From: Clostridia bacterium
GTDB taxonomy: Bacteria > Bacillota > Clostridia > Oscillospirales > Acutalibacteraceae
DNA length: 64,000 bases
Reading direction: 5' to 3'
NCBI GenBank assembly: GCA_900755895.1
Contig: CAAEIG010000241.1
Location: forward strand, 1-64,000
The notes below the pieces were generated by a model. It did no database searches. It was not told where the DNA came from and worked only from the letters and a program-made list of their open reading frames with translations. Shown here piece after piece: positions 43,855 through 52,863 of this stretch; the first letter of the stretch is position 1; the number at the start of each line of letters is the position of its first letter. The position numbers and the translations under genes were made by a program.

Positions 43855-44049
43855 TTAGCGCTTCTTCCCACTGGAATGCTGAGGTGCTTCCTCTGCCAGC
43901 TGAAGCTCTCCTTCCTCTGTAATACGCAAAGTACTGCCTACTTTCGCTCCTTGGGGCAGTTCCCCTAACTCAATAGCAAAGAACTTCTTTTCGCTGTCTG
44001 TACAGATGGCATACTTACCATCGAAACGGTCAATCACAAGCTGTTTCAT
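43855..44049 (-). CDS. DUF3006 domain-containing small protein
   Basis: A 64-residue protein matching the DUF3006 pattern: the start VIDRFDGKYAICTD and the middle FFAIELGELPQGAKVGS. It looks like a small beta-rich domain, with a charged C-terminus (SSGKKR). DUF3006 genes often sit next to MBL-fold hydrolases, as here: the ATG overlaps the MBL stop by four bases. Function is unknown. Confidence 0.82.
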   Translation of the reverse strand: MKQLVIDRFDGKYAICTDSEKKFFAIELGELPQGAKVGSTLRITEEGELQLAEEAPQHSSGKKR

Positions 44050-45008
44050 GGATCCTCTATCCTTTCCAGTGTGTTATGATATTCACTCCACAGGGTCAGC
44101 TGGTCCCCATCCCAGGAGATCACCAAATCCCCGTCCGTATCCGTTCTATAAATCTTTGCGCCAACTTCTTCCAGGCGCACAAGTGTCTCTTCCCGCGGCA
44201 GCTCGCTATTATCAGGTCCAACAGAAATCACAGCGACCTCCGGGGAAACCGCCTCTAAAAAACGCTGTGAGCTGGACCCCTCACTGCCATGATGAGCAAC
44301 TTTCAACAGGTCCACATTAAGATCTAATCCAGATTTGACCAGATCGAGCTCTGCGCTATTTTCAATATCGCCGCAAAACAGTGACGAAAAGCCCAGATAG
44401 TCCAACCGAAGCACCAGAGAACAATTGTTGGTATCCTCATAGACTTTTAGCGGTCCAAGTACTTGGAGCTCTGTCCCACCGAAGGGAATTCTGTCTCCGG
44501 CCACTACTTCCCGCACTGGAACCGAACACTCCACGGCAGCCTCTTCCAAACTTTGGAACTCCAAGGACTGGCGCATTTCCTGGGGCCACGGGTAAACCAC
44601 CAGCTCCCCAACAGGCAGCTCCTCTAAGACTTGTGCCACCCCGCCAGTGTGATCGCTGTCCGGGTGGGATGCAATCACATAGTCCAGTTGCTCTACACCA
44701 ATGCGAAGCAGATAGTCCACCACCCGATCTCCGGAAGCATAGGTGCCCGCGTCCAACAAAGCGGTTTCCCCTTCACAGCGGAGCAGCATGGCATCTGCCT
44801 TTCCCACATCGATCACATGGATTTCCAAAGGCGCCGTTTCCACCGGCCCTTGAAATCCGGACATCCTGTACAGTGTATCTGCCAGAGTTCGTCCCACAGG
44901 CGTCACAAAGAACAGCATGACCAGAAACAACACCACTAATCCCAGTTTTTCAAAGAAAGCGCGGCGTTTGATCTGTTTGTCTACACGCAGGGCATCCCGC
45001 CAAGCCAT
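44046..45008 (-). CDS. ComEC/Rec2-like MBL-fold hydrolase, membrane-anchored
   Basis: A 320-residue protein. One N-terminal transmembrane helix (LVVLFLVMLFFVTPVG, about 24-40) is followed by an MBL domain with the metal motif ASHPDSDHTGG and HHGSEGSSS, and a final D (RTDTDGDL). This is the soluble C-terminal part of ComEC without the competence channel helices, so it is probably an extracytoplasmic nuclease or phosphodiesterase. It starts right at the ftsK stop. Confidence 0.87.
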   Translation of the reverse strand: MAWRDALRVDKQIKRRAFFEKLGLVVLFLVMLFFVTPVGRTLADTLYRMSGFQGPVETAPLEIHVIDVGKADAMLLRCEGETALLDAGTYASGDRVVDYLLRIGVEQLDYVIASHPDSDHTGGVAQVLEELPVGELVVYPWPQEMRQSLEFQSLEEAAVECSVPVREVVAGDRIPFGGTELQVLGPLKVYEDTNNCSLVLRLDYLGFSSLFCGDIENSAELDLVKSGLDLNVDLLKVAHHGSEGSSSQRFLEAVSPEVAVISVGPDNSELPREETLVRLEEVGAKIYRTDTDGDLVISWDGDQLTLWSEYHNTLERIEDP

Positions 45009-47774
45009 TTACTCGTCTCCGTCGGATGAACCACTATGCTGCATGGTGCGCTCCATCCACTGGGCATAGGTCATCAACACTTGCCGGGGTTTTGAACCCT
45101 CATGAGGTCCTACCACGCCAAGCTGCTCCATCTCATCAATGAGACGTCCAGCCCGGGCATATCCAAGACGCAGCCGCCTCTGCAGCAGCGACGTGGATGC
45201 CTGTCCGGCCTCTACCACGCACTTGATGGCCTCCTCGATCATGGGATCTCCCCCGCCTTCATTGTCGGAGCTGTCATCCCCTTTGGATTCACTGGCCGCA
45301 TTGCGTTCGATCTCTTCAATGACCTTTGCGTCATACTCCATGGTCTTGGTCTTCTTGACAAACTCCACAATGGAGGAGATCTCTTCATCCGTCACATAAC
45401 AACCCTGCACACGCAAAGGCTTTGTGACGCCCACCGGCGCAAACAGCATATCACCATTGCCCAACAATTTCTCTGCACCGCCCGCATCCAGTATGGTACG
45501 GGAATCCACTGCATTGGAAACAGTCAGAGCGATCCGACTGGGAATGTTGGCTTTAATCAAACCTGTCACCACGTCCACAGAGGGACGCTGAGTGGCTACG
45601 ACCAAGTGCATTCCAGCGGCACGAGCCAACTGCGCCAACCGGCAGATGGAATCCTCCACCTCTTTGGGAGCAGCCATCATCAGGTCAGCAAGCTCGTCTA
45701 TAATAATGACAATCTGGGGCATCGCAGGCATAGGCTGGCCGTTTTCATCCTGATAATTCTGGGATTCTGCCAGAGAATTATACCCCTTCAAGTTTCTCAC
45801 ATTACATTCGGAAAAGATCTTATAGCGCTTCATCATCTCGGACACAGCCCATCCCAGGGCACCGGAAGCCTTTCGAGGATCCGTCACCACGGGGACCAAC
45901 ATGTGGGGCATGCCGTTGTACTCGGTCAATTCCACAGCCTTGGGATCAATCATCAAGAACCGCACTTCATCCGGAGAAGCTTTATAAAGCATGCTGATAA
46001 TCAGGGAGTTGATGCACACAGATTTACCGGATCCCGTTGTACCCGCAATCAGCAAATGAGGCATCTTGGCCAAATCCGCAACCACGGGCTGGCCCGCAAT
46101 ATCCCTGCCAAGGGCCACAGAAAGCTTGCTCTTTGAGGACTGGAAGGAATTGGACTCCACTAGATCCCGCATGCGCACCGTGCTCCGGGATTTATTGGGC
46201 ACTTCAATTCCCACCGCTGCTTTCCCAGGAATGGGCGCCTCAATACGCACACCGGTAGCAGCCAGATTCAATGCCAAATCATCGGAGAGATTGGTGATCT
46301 TGCTGATCTTCACACCGGCAGCGGGCTGAATCTCATACCGAGTAACCGCAGGGCCACGGCAGATATCCAAAATTTTTGTCTGCACACCGAAACTCTTTAA
46401 AGTATCCACCAGAATTCGACCGTTGGTCTGCAGTTCTTCCGTCTCCTGGGACGGATTTCCCTGGGGACTGACCGCCAACATGCTCACCGGCGGGAAACAG
46501 TAAGTCTTGGCCGGATCAGCCGCCTGATACAAGGCCTGCTGAGCAGAAGTGGCCTCCTTGCGATCGTTCTGCTCCTTTTGCTCCATGAATTTAGTGGTAA
46601 GTTCCTTCACCTCATCAGGTACTGCAGGCTTTTCTGACGGCAATCCAGAAGCTGGAGCAGCCCCGAAATTCGGTGTTTCCCTTTGTGCAGGAGAGCGTAC
46701 CGTTTCCACCGGAGGCACGGGAATGTGCATCTCCTCAATCTCCTCCAGAGCTCGTTCCAGAGCCTGGGTTCCCTCTTCCACCTGCTTCTCCGCAGGAGAG
46801 GGCTCCTCCACCTGTACAGCTGCTGCAGGAGCAGCCGAGGGAGCCGGATGATCTTCCACCGGGGAAGGTCTGTCGTCCTGGATGGATTCCTCCACTCCAA
46901 AAGCAGCCTTCAGCCGCTCCAACTTCTCATTCTTTTTGGGAGGTTTCTTCTTTTCCGGCGGAGGCGGGAACAGTCCAGCGGGAGTTTCTGCGCGAACAGG
47001 ATGGGCGGGCATCTGATCCTCCAAAGGAACGTCAATTTGAGAGTCCCGCTCTAAAATCAGCCGCTCCTCTTCCCGGCGCTGCCGGGCACTCTCCAGTCCT
47101 TCACTGACCATGTCCACCGGACGCTTAATGGTGCGGAACAGTCCAACCAAAGTTGTGCCGGTAAGGATCATCACTGCCACAAAAAGCAGCAGCACAATGA
47201 TAATCCTGGCCCCCACCTGGCCGGCTGCCCGAACTAAGGGCAGGCCTAACAGGCCTCCCACCACGCCTCCGGCTGTGCCGGAATTTTCTGTATACAAATG
47301 GACTATGTACTGCCAGAAATTCAAGCCCTCGGGAATCTTTTGGGATCCAAAGATAAAACCTGTGGCACAAAACAGCACAATGACCGCCACCGTCATCCAA
47401 ACCTTGCCGCCGATGGAACCCCTGGGCTTTTCCATGGCTGTGATCACTGCCACGTAGATCATGAGGACAGGCCACAACAAAGCCCAGCTTCCAAAAATGC
47501 CCAAAATGGCGTCGTGAGCCCAACGCCAAAGGTTATCGCCGGGGATCAGCACCAAGCACCCCAGCAAAATCGCACAGGCAAACAGTACCACCGCACGAAT
47601 CTGATTCTTTTGACGAATGGCCTCCGCTGTTAAATGGGTATCCTGGGTGCGTTTTCCACTCCGGGAATTTCCGGAACTGCTCCTGGTTTTTCTCGTGGAA
47701 GAGGCCGGCGAGGTCCTCTTGGATGCCGGCTTCTTCTTGGTAGACGATGTATTTCTTTTTGTGTTCGCGGGCAA
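45009..47774 (-). CDS. ftsK: FtsK/SpoIIIE family DNA translocase
   Basis: Pumps chromosomal DNA at the septum. The order is an N-terminal basic/Ser-rich stretch, four to five membrane helices (about residues 58-215), a Glu/Pro-rich linker (about 235-420), a RecA motor with Walker A IAGTTGSGKSVCINSLI (near 578) and Walker B IVIIIDELADLMM (near 691), and a C-terminal gamma winged helix (LLQRRLRLGYARAGRLIDEM). 921 residues. The start is TTG 47774, four nt after GGAGGGAG. TepA next door matches the Bacillus spoIIIE neighbourhood. Confidence 0.96.
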   Translation of the reverse strand: MPANTKRNTSSTKKKPASKRTSPASSTRKTRSSSGNSRSGKRTQDTHLTAEAIRQKNQIRAVVLFACAILLGCLVLIPGDNLWRWAHDAILGIFGSWALLWPVLMIYVAVITAMEKPRGSIGGKVWMTVAVIVLFCATGFIFGSQKIPEGLNFWQYIVHLYTENSGTAGGVVGGLLGLPLVRAAGQVGARIIIVLLLFVAVMILTGTTLVGLFRTIKRPVDMVSEGLESARQRREEERLILERDSQIDVPLEDQMPAHPVRAETPAGLFPPPPEKKKPPKKNEKLERLKAAFGVEESIQDDRPSPVEDHPAPSAAPAAAVQVEEPSPAEKQVEEGTQALERALEEIEEMHIPVPPVETVRSPAQRETPNFGAAPASGLPSEKPAVPDEVKELTTKFMEQKEQNDRKEATSAQQALYQAADPAKTYCFPPVSMLAVSPQGNPSQETEELQTNGRILVDTLKSFGVQTKILDICRGPAVTRYEIQPAAGVKISKITNLSDDLALNLAATGVRIEAPIPGKAAVGIEVPNKSRSTVRMRDLVESNSFQSSKSKLSVALGRDIAGQPVVADLAKMPHLLIAGTTGSGKSVCINSLIISMLYKASPDEVRFLMIDPKAVELTEYNGMPHMLVPVVTDPRKASGALGWAVSEMMKRYKIFSECNVRNLKGYNSLAESQNYQDENGQPMPAMPQIVIIIDELADLMMAAPKEVEDSICRLAQLARAAGMHLVVATQRPSVDVVTGLIKANIPSRIALTVSNAVDSRTILDAGGAEKLLGNGDMLFAPVGVTKPLRVQGCYVTDEEISSIVEFVKKTKTMEYDAKVIEEIERNAASESKGDDSSDNEGGGDPMIEEAIKCVVEAGQASTSLLQRRLRLGYARAGRLIDEMEQLGVVGPHEGSKPRQVLMTYAQWMERTMQHSGSSDGDE

Positions 47775-47822
47775 AGTTCTCCCTCCGATCTCCCGTACCT
47801 TTCACTTTCCAAACCGAACCTC

Positions 47823-48767
47823 TTACAGAGGCAAACCTGTAAACAGGTTGTTCCCTGTGATATGTTCGATGATACCGATAATCACCACCAGGGCACCTAC
47901 AATCAAGGTGTAAAATGCGAAAATGTGCAGCTTATTGGTGGTGACAATCCATTTGAGCAATTTGATCGCCAAAAAACCCACAACTGCAGAGGTGATCACT
48001 CCAGCGATCAGCGGGGCAGCTCCTACAGCCCCTGCCTGGTCACCCATGTCAAACACAGAGACCAATGCCGCTGCTGCAATGGACGGAATGCCCAACACAA
48101 AGGAGTAATCCAGCGCTGTCTGCTGATTGATCCCACGCAGCAATCCTACAGAAAGTGTGGACCCGGACCGGGAAAGTCCCGGGAACACAGCGGCAATGCA
48201 CTGAGTAATGCCAATGAGCAAAGCATCCACGGTGTGAATCTTTTTGCGACCGTTGCTCTTTACCCCACGGCCGGATGCATCCTTCCGGCGAGTGGTCTCC
48301 TTCACACGCTTGTTTGCTGCAATCCCCGCAAAGAGCAGAGCGCTGGTGGCCAAAAGTGCCAAGCCTTCCACCACAATGTCAGAGTCGGAACCCAGGTAAT
48401 CGGACAAACCCTTTACATCCAAGCCCGTTCCAGGGATGGGCAAAAACAGCAGGAACAGCGGCAACAAACCAATCACCAGCATAAACAACAGCCGGCGATC
48501 ACGATTCATTTCACTCCACTTGAAATTGCGGTGAGCAATGTCCACGCACAGGGAACCGAACTCCTTGATAAGCCGCCAAATCAACTCGCGGTAAACAAAC
48601 ACTACCGCAAGCAGCGTACCCAGGTGAAGCATCACATCAAACAAAATGCCAGGAAGTTCAATTCCAAAAACATGCTTGGAAATCGACAGGTGTCCACTGC
48701 TGGACACGGGCAAAAACTCTGTGGCGCCTTGGATAATTCCCTGGATAATAGCTTCAAAAATGGTCAT
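47823..48767 (-). CDS. uppP: Undecaprenyl-diphosphate phosphatase
   Basis: Recycles undecaprenyl pyrophosphate to the lipid carrier used for peptidoglycan. Motifs GATEFLPVSSSGHLSI and the catalytic GLSRSGSTLSV are in membrane helices. ATG 48767 has AGGAGGAG four nt upstream (a longer frame to 48797 lacks a site), giving 314 residues against the usual 265-280. The excess is mostly a hydrophilic, basic insertion (ANKRVKETTRRKDASGRG) between helices. Confidence 0.95.
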   Translation of the reverse strand: MTIFEAIIQGIIQGATEFLPVSSSGHLSISKHVFGIELPGILFDVMLHLGTLLAVVFVYRELIWRLIKEFGSLCVDIAHRNFKWSEMNRDRRLLFMLVIGLLPLFLLFLPIPGTGLDVKGLSDYLGSDSDIVVEGLALLATSALLFAGIAANKRVKETTRRKDASGRGVKSNGRKKIHTVDALLIGITQCIAAVFPGLSRSGSTLSVGLLRGINQQTALDYSFVLGIPSIAAAALVSVFDMGDQAGAVGAAPLIAGVITSAVVGFLAIKLLKWIVTTNKLHIFAFYTLIVGALVVIIGIIEHITGNNLFTGLPL

Positions 48768-48807
48768 AAATCTCCTCCTATGTAACGGCGGATGCACCGC
48801 CGAATTG

Positions 48808-49578
48808 TCACTCTGCTTTTTTCTTCTTTGCGACAGGCTTTTTGCGCCGACGTTCCCGGTCGATCATCTTGCCAAGACAATCCATGGCATCGGAGAGCGA
48901 ACCCAGGGAGTCGATCAATCCCTCCTCCACAGCGGCAGGACCATCCAAAACCGTGCCCACATCCATCACCAGCTCTTTGGTGTTCATGGCAAGCCGCATA
49001 AAGCGATCCTTTGTCATGTTGGAGTTCTGAGTCACAAACTTTGTGATCCTATCCTGCATCCGCTGGAAGTATTCCAACGTCTGAGGGATCCCCAAAACCA
49101 GCCCGTTCATGCGCACTGGATGAATGGTCATAGAGGCAGATTCCGCAATGAACGACCGCTTCGCCGCCACAGCCAAAGGCACTCCAATAGAGTGACCTCC
49201 GCCCAGCACCAGGGAGACCGTGGGCTTTTTCATCCCGGCTACCAGCTCCGCTAGAGCTAAGCCGGCCTCCACATCGCCACCCACAGTGTTTAACAGCATT
49301 AACAGTCCATCAATTCGAGGATCCTCCTCCACAGCCACAATCTGGGGGATCACATGTTCATATTTGGTGGTCTTGTTCTGCGAGGGCAGAATATAGTGCC
49401 CTTCGATCTGCCCAATGATAGTCAGGCAATGAATGGTCCGCCCATTGCATCGGGTTGTAACCGAGCCATCCTGAATCAGCGGGTGGCCGTCAGCCGGAAG
49501 TTCTTCCGTCTGCGTCTCGGACTCCGGTTCTTCCAAACTGTTCAACGGGCGGCGTTTCTTGTTCTCATCCTTTTTCAT
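48808..49578 (-). CDS. tepA: ClpP-like translocation-enhancing protein TepA
   Basis: A 256-residue ClpP-fold serine-peptidase-like protein (LVLGGGHSIGVPLAVAA with the nucleophile-type Ser, then MTIHPVRMNG). Bacillus TepA (YmfB) has been linked to secretion and germination and sits beside spoIIIE, which agrees with its place two genes upstream of ftsK. The hydrophilic N-terminus is charged (KKDENKKRRP). The start is ATG 49578 with AAAGGAGG eight nt before it. First gene of the operon. Confidence 0.9.
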   Translation of the reverse strand: MKKDENKKRRPLNSLEEPESETQTEELPADGHPLIQDGSVTTRCNGRTIHCLTIIGQIEGHYILPSQNKTTKYEHVIPQIVAVEEDPRIDGLLMLLNTVGGDVEAGLALAELVAGMKKPTVSLVLGGGHSIGVPLAVAAKRSFIAESASMTIHPVRMNGLVLGIPQTLEYFQRMQDRITKFVTQNSNMTKDRFMRLAMNTKELVMDVGTVLDGPAAVEEGLIDSLGSLSDAMDCLGKMIDRERRRKKPVAKKKKAE

Positions 49579-49672
49579 GGCAGCATCCTCCTTTACAGTG
49601 GATAGTCTGCCAGAAAAACAGCGCAATCATACAGTATTCGAGAAAAACGTCATCTCATAGAGAGACTTTTTT

Positions 49673-49701
49673 ATTATACCATCGGATCGCTTTTTGGGCA
49701 A
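49673..49701 (-). promoter_or_regulatory. Promoter of the tepA-uppP-ftsK-MBL-DUF3006-ATP-grasp operon
   Basis: TTGCCC (49696-49701) and TATAAT (49673-49678), 17 bp apart on the minus strand, divergent from the AEC transporter promoter. Confidence 0.8.
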
Positions 49702-49751
49702 GTAAAAAGCGTTTGTTTTCTTTTATCCAGTACAACAGGTGGTTTTTCCAT

Positions 49752-49780
49752 TTGCCTATCCTCCCCAATGGTGCTATAAT
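49752..49780 (+). promoter_or_regulatory. Promoter of the AEC transporter gene
   Basis: TTGCCT (49752-49757) and TATAAT (49775-49780), 17 bp apart, followed by a short leader with AGGAGTGGG before the ATG. Confidence 0.75.
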
Positions 49781-49816
49781 TGTATCCATCATTTTGGGTT
49801 TAGGAGTGGGTGGTTT

Positions 49817-50758
49817 ATGACGGACAGTCTGATCCTATCTTTGGAGATTGTGCTGCCGCTGTTCCTGCTGATGGCTGTGGGTTATGTCATCAAATTGACA
49901 GGTTTGATGAATGAAACCTCCATCAAGCAGGTGAACAAGGTAATTTTCAAAATCTTTCTTCCCCTGCTGGTGTTCTGCAATATCTACAACACGGAACTGG
50001 CAGAGAGCTTCAACTCTCATCTGCTGCTTTACGCTATAACAGGTGTGTTGATTCAATTCGTGCTCTCTCTTTGCCTTGCCATCCTGTTGGAAAAAGATAA
50101 CTCCCGGCGGGGCGTGATGTTGCAGGGAATGTTCCGAAGCAATTTTGTGCTATTCGGCATCCCCATCAGCACCGCTCTGTTTGGTAGTACTGCAGCGGGA
50201 TTGGCCTCCATTTTGATTGCGGTGATTATCCCCATGTACAACGTACTGGCTGTGGTCTCTTTGGAGGTGTTTAACGGCAAGCGTCTCAACATCGGAAAAA
50301 TCCTCATCGGCATTATCACAAATCCCTTGATTATCGCCTCAGTATTGGGGATTCTCTTTGTGGTATTCCAAGTCCCCCTCCCCACTCCACTTTACGACAC
50401 CATGGAGGATTTGGCTGGAATCGCCACTCCCTTGGCCTTTGTGATTCTAGGAGCTTCTTTCAGCTTTGGGGATGTGGGTCGCTACATCAAGGAAACCTCC
50501 ATTGTATTAGTTGCAAAGCTGTTGGTATTCCCTGCACTGTTCCTGGGCATTGCTTTGATGCTTGGCTTTCGGGGAGCACCGCTGGCGGTACTGCTAACTG
50601 TATTTGGTTCCCCCATCGCGGTATCCTCGTTCACTATGGCTCAGCAGATGGGTGGGGACGACAAACTCGCCGGTCAGCTGGTAGTTTTTAGCTCTATTTT
50701 CTCCATTGGCACCATGTTCCTTCTGATTTTCTTCTTGAAGGAATTTGCGTTCCTGTAA
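49817..50758 (+). CDS. AEC family (auxin-efflux-carrier type) transporter
   Basis: A 313-residue integral membrane protein with about ten hydrophobic helices, beginning LILSLEIVLPLFLLMAVGYV. It has the AEC-like FRSNFVLFGIPIS and central GIATPLAFVILGASFSFG and SPIAVSSFTMAQQMGG. Members export malate, amino acids or auxin-like acids; the substrate is unknown. ATG 49817 is preferred over the longer frame from 49739, which begins upstream of the -35 box. No gene follows in the same unit before acn. Confidence 0.86.
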   Translation: MTDSLILSLEIVLPLFLLMAVGYVIKLTGLMNETSIKQVNKVIFKIFLPLLVFCNIYNTELAESFNSHLLLYAITGVLIQFVLSLCLAILLEKDNSRRGVMLQGMFRSNFVLFGIPISTALFGSTAAGLASILIAVIIPMYNVLAVVSLEVFNGKRLNIGKILIGIITNPLIIASVLGILFVVFQVPLPTPLYDTMEDLAGIATPLAFVILGASFSFGDVGRYIKETSIVLVAKLLVFPALFLGIALMLGFRGAPLAVLLTVFGSPIAVSSFTMAQQMGGDDKLAGQLVVFSSIFSIGTMFLLIFFLKEFAFL

Positions 50759-50803
50759 ACGCAGACCGTTGGGGCTTTCTAGCGGGAAAAACCTGACAAA
50801 ATG

Positions 50804-50832
50804 TTGACAGAGTATCCTTTTTCAGCGATAAT
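50804..50832 (+). promoter_or_regulatory. Promoter of acn-icd(-rex)
   Basis: TTGACA (50804-50809) and GATAAT (50827-50832), 17 bp apart, with a leader of about 65 nt. Confidence 0.8.
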
Positions 50833-50903
50833 ACATTTTAGAGTTTCATTGAATTCATACAGAAAAGGCACTTCTATTTCAATCTAGGACAAGGAGGATC
50901 ATC

Positions 50904-52838
50904 ATGGGCAAGACAATCGCACAGAAAATCATTGCGGACCATCTGGTCAGCGGCGAGATGAATGTGGGCGAGGATATCGGCCTGCGCATCGACCAGACTT
51001 TGACCCAGGACGCCACGGGAACCATGGCCTATTTGCAGTTTGAGGCCATGGGCGTACCACGGGTAAAGACAGAGCGCAGTGTGGCCTACATTGACCATAA
51101 CACTCTGCAGAGCGGCTTTGAAAACGCCGATGACCACCGCTATATCCAGTCCGTGGCAAAAAAACATGGCATCTATTACTCCCGGCCCGGCAACGGTATT
51201 TGCCATCAGGTCCACCTGGAACGCTTTGGAATTCCCGGTAAAACCCTGATCGGCTCCGACAGCCACACGCCCACCGGCGGCGGCATCGGCATGCTGGCCT
51301 TTGGCGCTGGCGGCCTGGATGTGGCCGTGGCTATGGGTGGCGGTGAGTATCATATCAATATGCCCAAGATGACAAAGATTAACCTCACCGGCAAGCTTTC
51401 CCCCTGGGTTTCCGCCAAGGACGTCATTCTGGAGGTTCTCCGCCGCATGAGCGTCAAAGGCGGCGTGGGCAAAATTATCGAGTATGGCGGGGAAGGTATC
51501 CTGACACTCTCGGTGCCGGAACGTGCCACCATCACCAATATGGGTACCGAGTTGGGCGCTACCACCTCTATTTTCCCCTCTGACGAGATCACCCGCCAGT
51601 TCCTGGAAGCTCAGGGCCGGGGCGACTGTTGGAAAGAGCTGAAATCTGATGAGGATGCCGTCTACGACGAGATCATTGATATCGACCTGTCCACCCTGGA
51701 GCCCTTGGCCGCCTGCCCCCACAGCCCCGACGCTGTAAAATCTGTCACCGAGCTGGGACCCATCCACATTGACCAGTGCTGCATCGGTTCTTGCACCAAC
51801 TCCTCCTATCTGGATATGATGCGAGTGGCATCCATTCTCAAGGGACGCACCGTTCATCCCGATGTCAGCTTGACCATCGGATGCGGCTCCAAGCAGGTAT
51901 ACAATATGCTGGCTCTCAACGGCGCTCTGGCTGATATGATCGCTGCCGGCGCCCGTATTCTGGAATGTGCCTGTGGTCCCTGCATTGGCATGGGACAATC
52001 CCCCAACTCCGGCGGCGTCTCCCTGCGGACCTTTAACCGGAACTTCGAAGGCCGCAGCGGCACTGCTGATGCTCAGGTCTATCTGGTCAGCCCGGAGACC
52101 GCTGCTGCCTCTGCTTTGGCCGGTGTTCTCACTGACCCCCGCACTTTGGGAGAAGAAAGCGAAATCTCCATGCCCGAGGCATTCCTCATCAACGACAATA
52201 TGGTGGAACCCCCTGTGGAAGAAGCCCTGATGGAAACCGTAGAGGTCCAGCGTGGCCCCAACATCAAGCCCTTCCCCATCTCCGAGCCGCTGCCTGACTC
52301 TATTGAGAAAAAGGCCATTCTCAAGGTGGGTGACAACATCACTACGGACCATATCATGCCCGCAGGTTCCAAGATTCTTCCCTATCGTTCCAATGTTCCT
52401 TACCTGTCCCAGTTCTGCTTCGGCGTATGCGACAAGGAGTTCCCCGAGCGCTGCAAGAAAGAAGGCGGCGGCATTGTGATCGGCGGTTCCAACTACGGTC
52501 AGGGCTCCTCTCGAGAGCACGCTGCACTGGTGCCTCTGTACCTTGGTGTCAAGGCTGTGGTGGCCAAGTCCTATGCCCGTATTCATTGCGCCAACCTGGC
52601 CAACATGGGCTTAATTCCTCTGCAGTTTGTGAATGAGGACGACTATGACCGCATTGATCAAATGGATGACCTGCGTCTGCCCCACATCAAAAAGGAGTTG
52701 GAACAGGGCAATCAAGTGACCCTGGAAGATGTAACCAAAGGCATCACCATCCCGGTGGAGGCTCAGCTGACCAAGCGCCAGCGTGCTATGGTGATTGCTG
52801 GCGGCCTGCTCAACTATACCAAGGGCAAGGCAGAATGA
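50904..52838 (+). CDS. acn: Aconitate hydratase
   Basis: Isomerises citrate to isocitrate with a [4Fe-4S] cluster. The Cys ligands are in CIGSCTN (near residue 293) and CACGPCIGMG (near 356); GSDSHTPTGGGIGMLAFG (near 119) and the C-terminal swivel domain GGSNYGQGSSREHAALVP are present. The 644 residues match the short clostridial aconitase class rather than the 850-900 residue AcnA/AcnB. It is followed by icd at 25 nt, so the pair makes 2-oxoglutarate. Confidence 0.97.
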   Translation: MGKTIAQKIIADHLVSGEMNVGEDIGLRIDQTLTQDATGTMAYLQFEAMGVPRVKTERSVAYIDHNTLQSGFENADDHRYIQSVAKKHGIYYSRPGNGICHQVHLERFGIPGKTLIGSDSHTPTGGGIGMLAFGAGGLDVAVAMGGGEYHINMPKMTKINLTGKLSPWVSAKDVILEVLRRMSVKGGVGKIIEYGGEGILTLSVPERATITNMGTELGATTSIFPSDEITRQFLEAQGRGDCWKELKSDEDAVYDEIIDIDLSTLEPLAACPHSPDAVKSVTELGPIHIDQCCIGSCTNSSYLDMMRVASILKGRTVHPDVSLTIGCGSKQVYNMLALNGALADMIAAGARILECACGPCIGMGQSPNSGGVSLRTFNRNFEGRSGTADAQVYLVSPETAAASALAGVLTDPRTLGEESEISMPEAFLINDNMVEPPVEEALMETVEVQRGPNIKPFPISEPLPDSIEKKAILKVGDNITTDHIMPAGSKILPYRSNVPYLSQFCFGVCDKEFPERCKKEGGGIVIGGSNYGQGSSREHAALVPLYLGVKAVVAKSYARIHCANLANMGLIPLQFVNEDDYDRIDQMDDLRLPHIKKELEQGNQVTLEDVTKGITIPVEAQLTKRQRAMVIAGGLLNYTKGKAE

Positions 52839-52863
52839 TTCTTACATAAAGGAGACTACAGCT

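Noticed and set aside
50874..52586. 570-codon antisense frame opposite acn
   Set aside because: It lies wholly opposite a well-supported gene, has no ribosome site and a low-complexity His/Gly/Ala composition expected from the complement of GC-biased codons.
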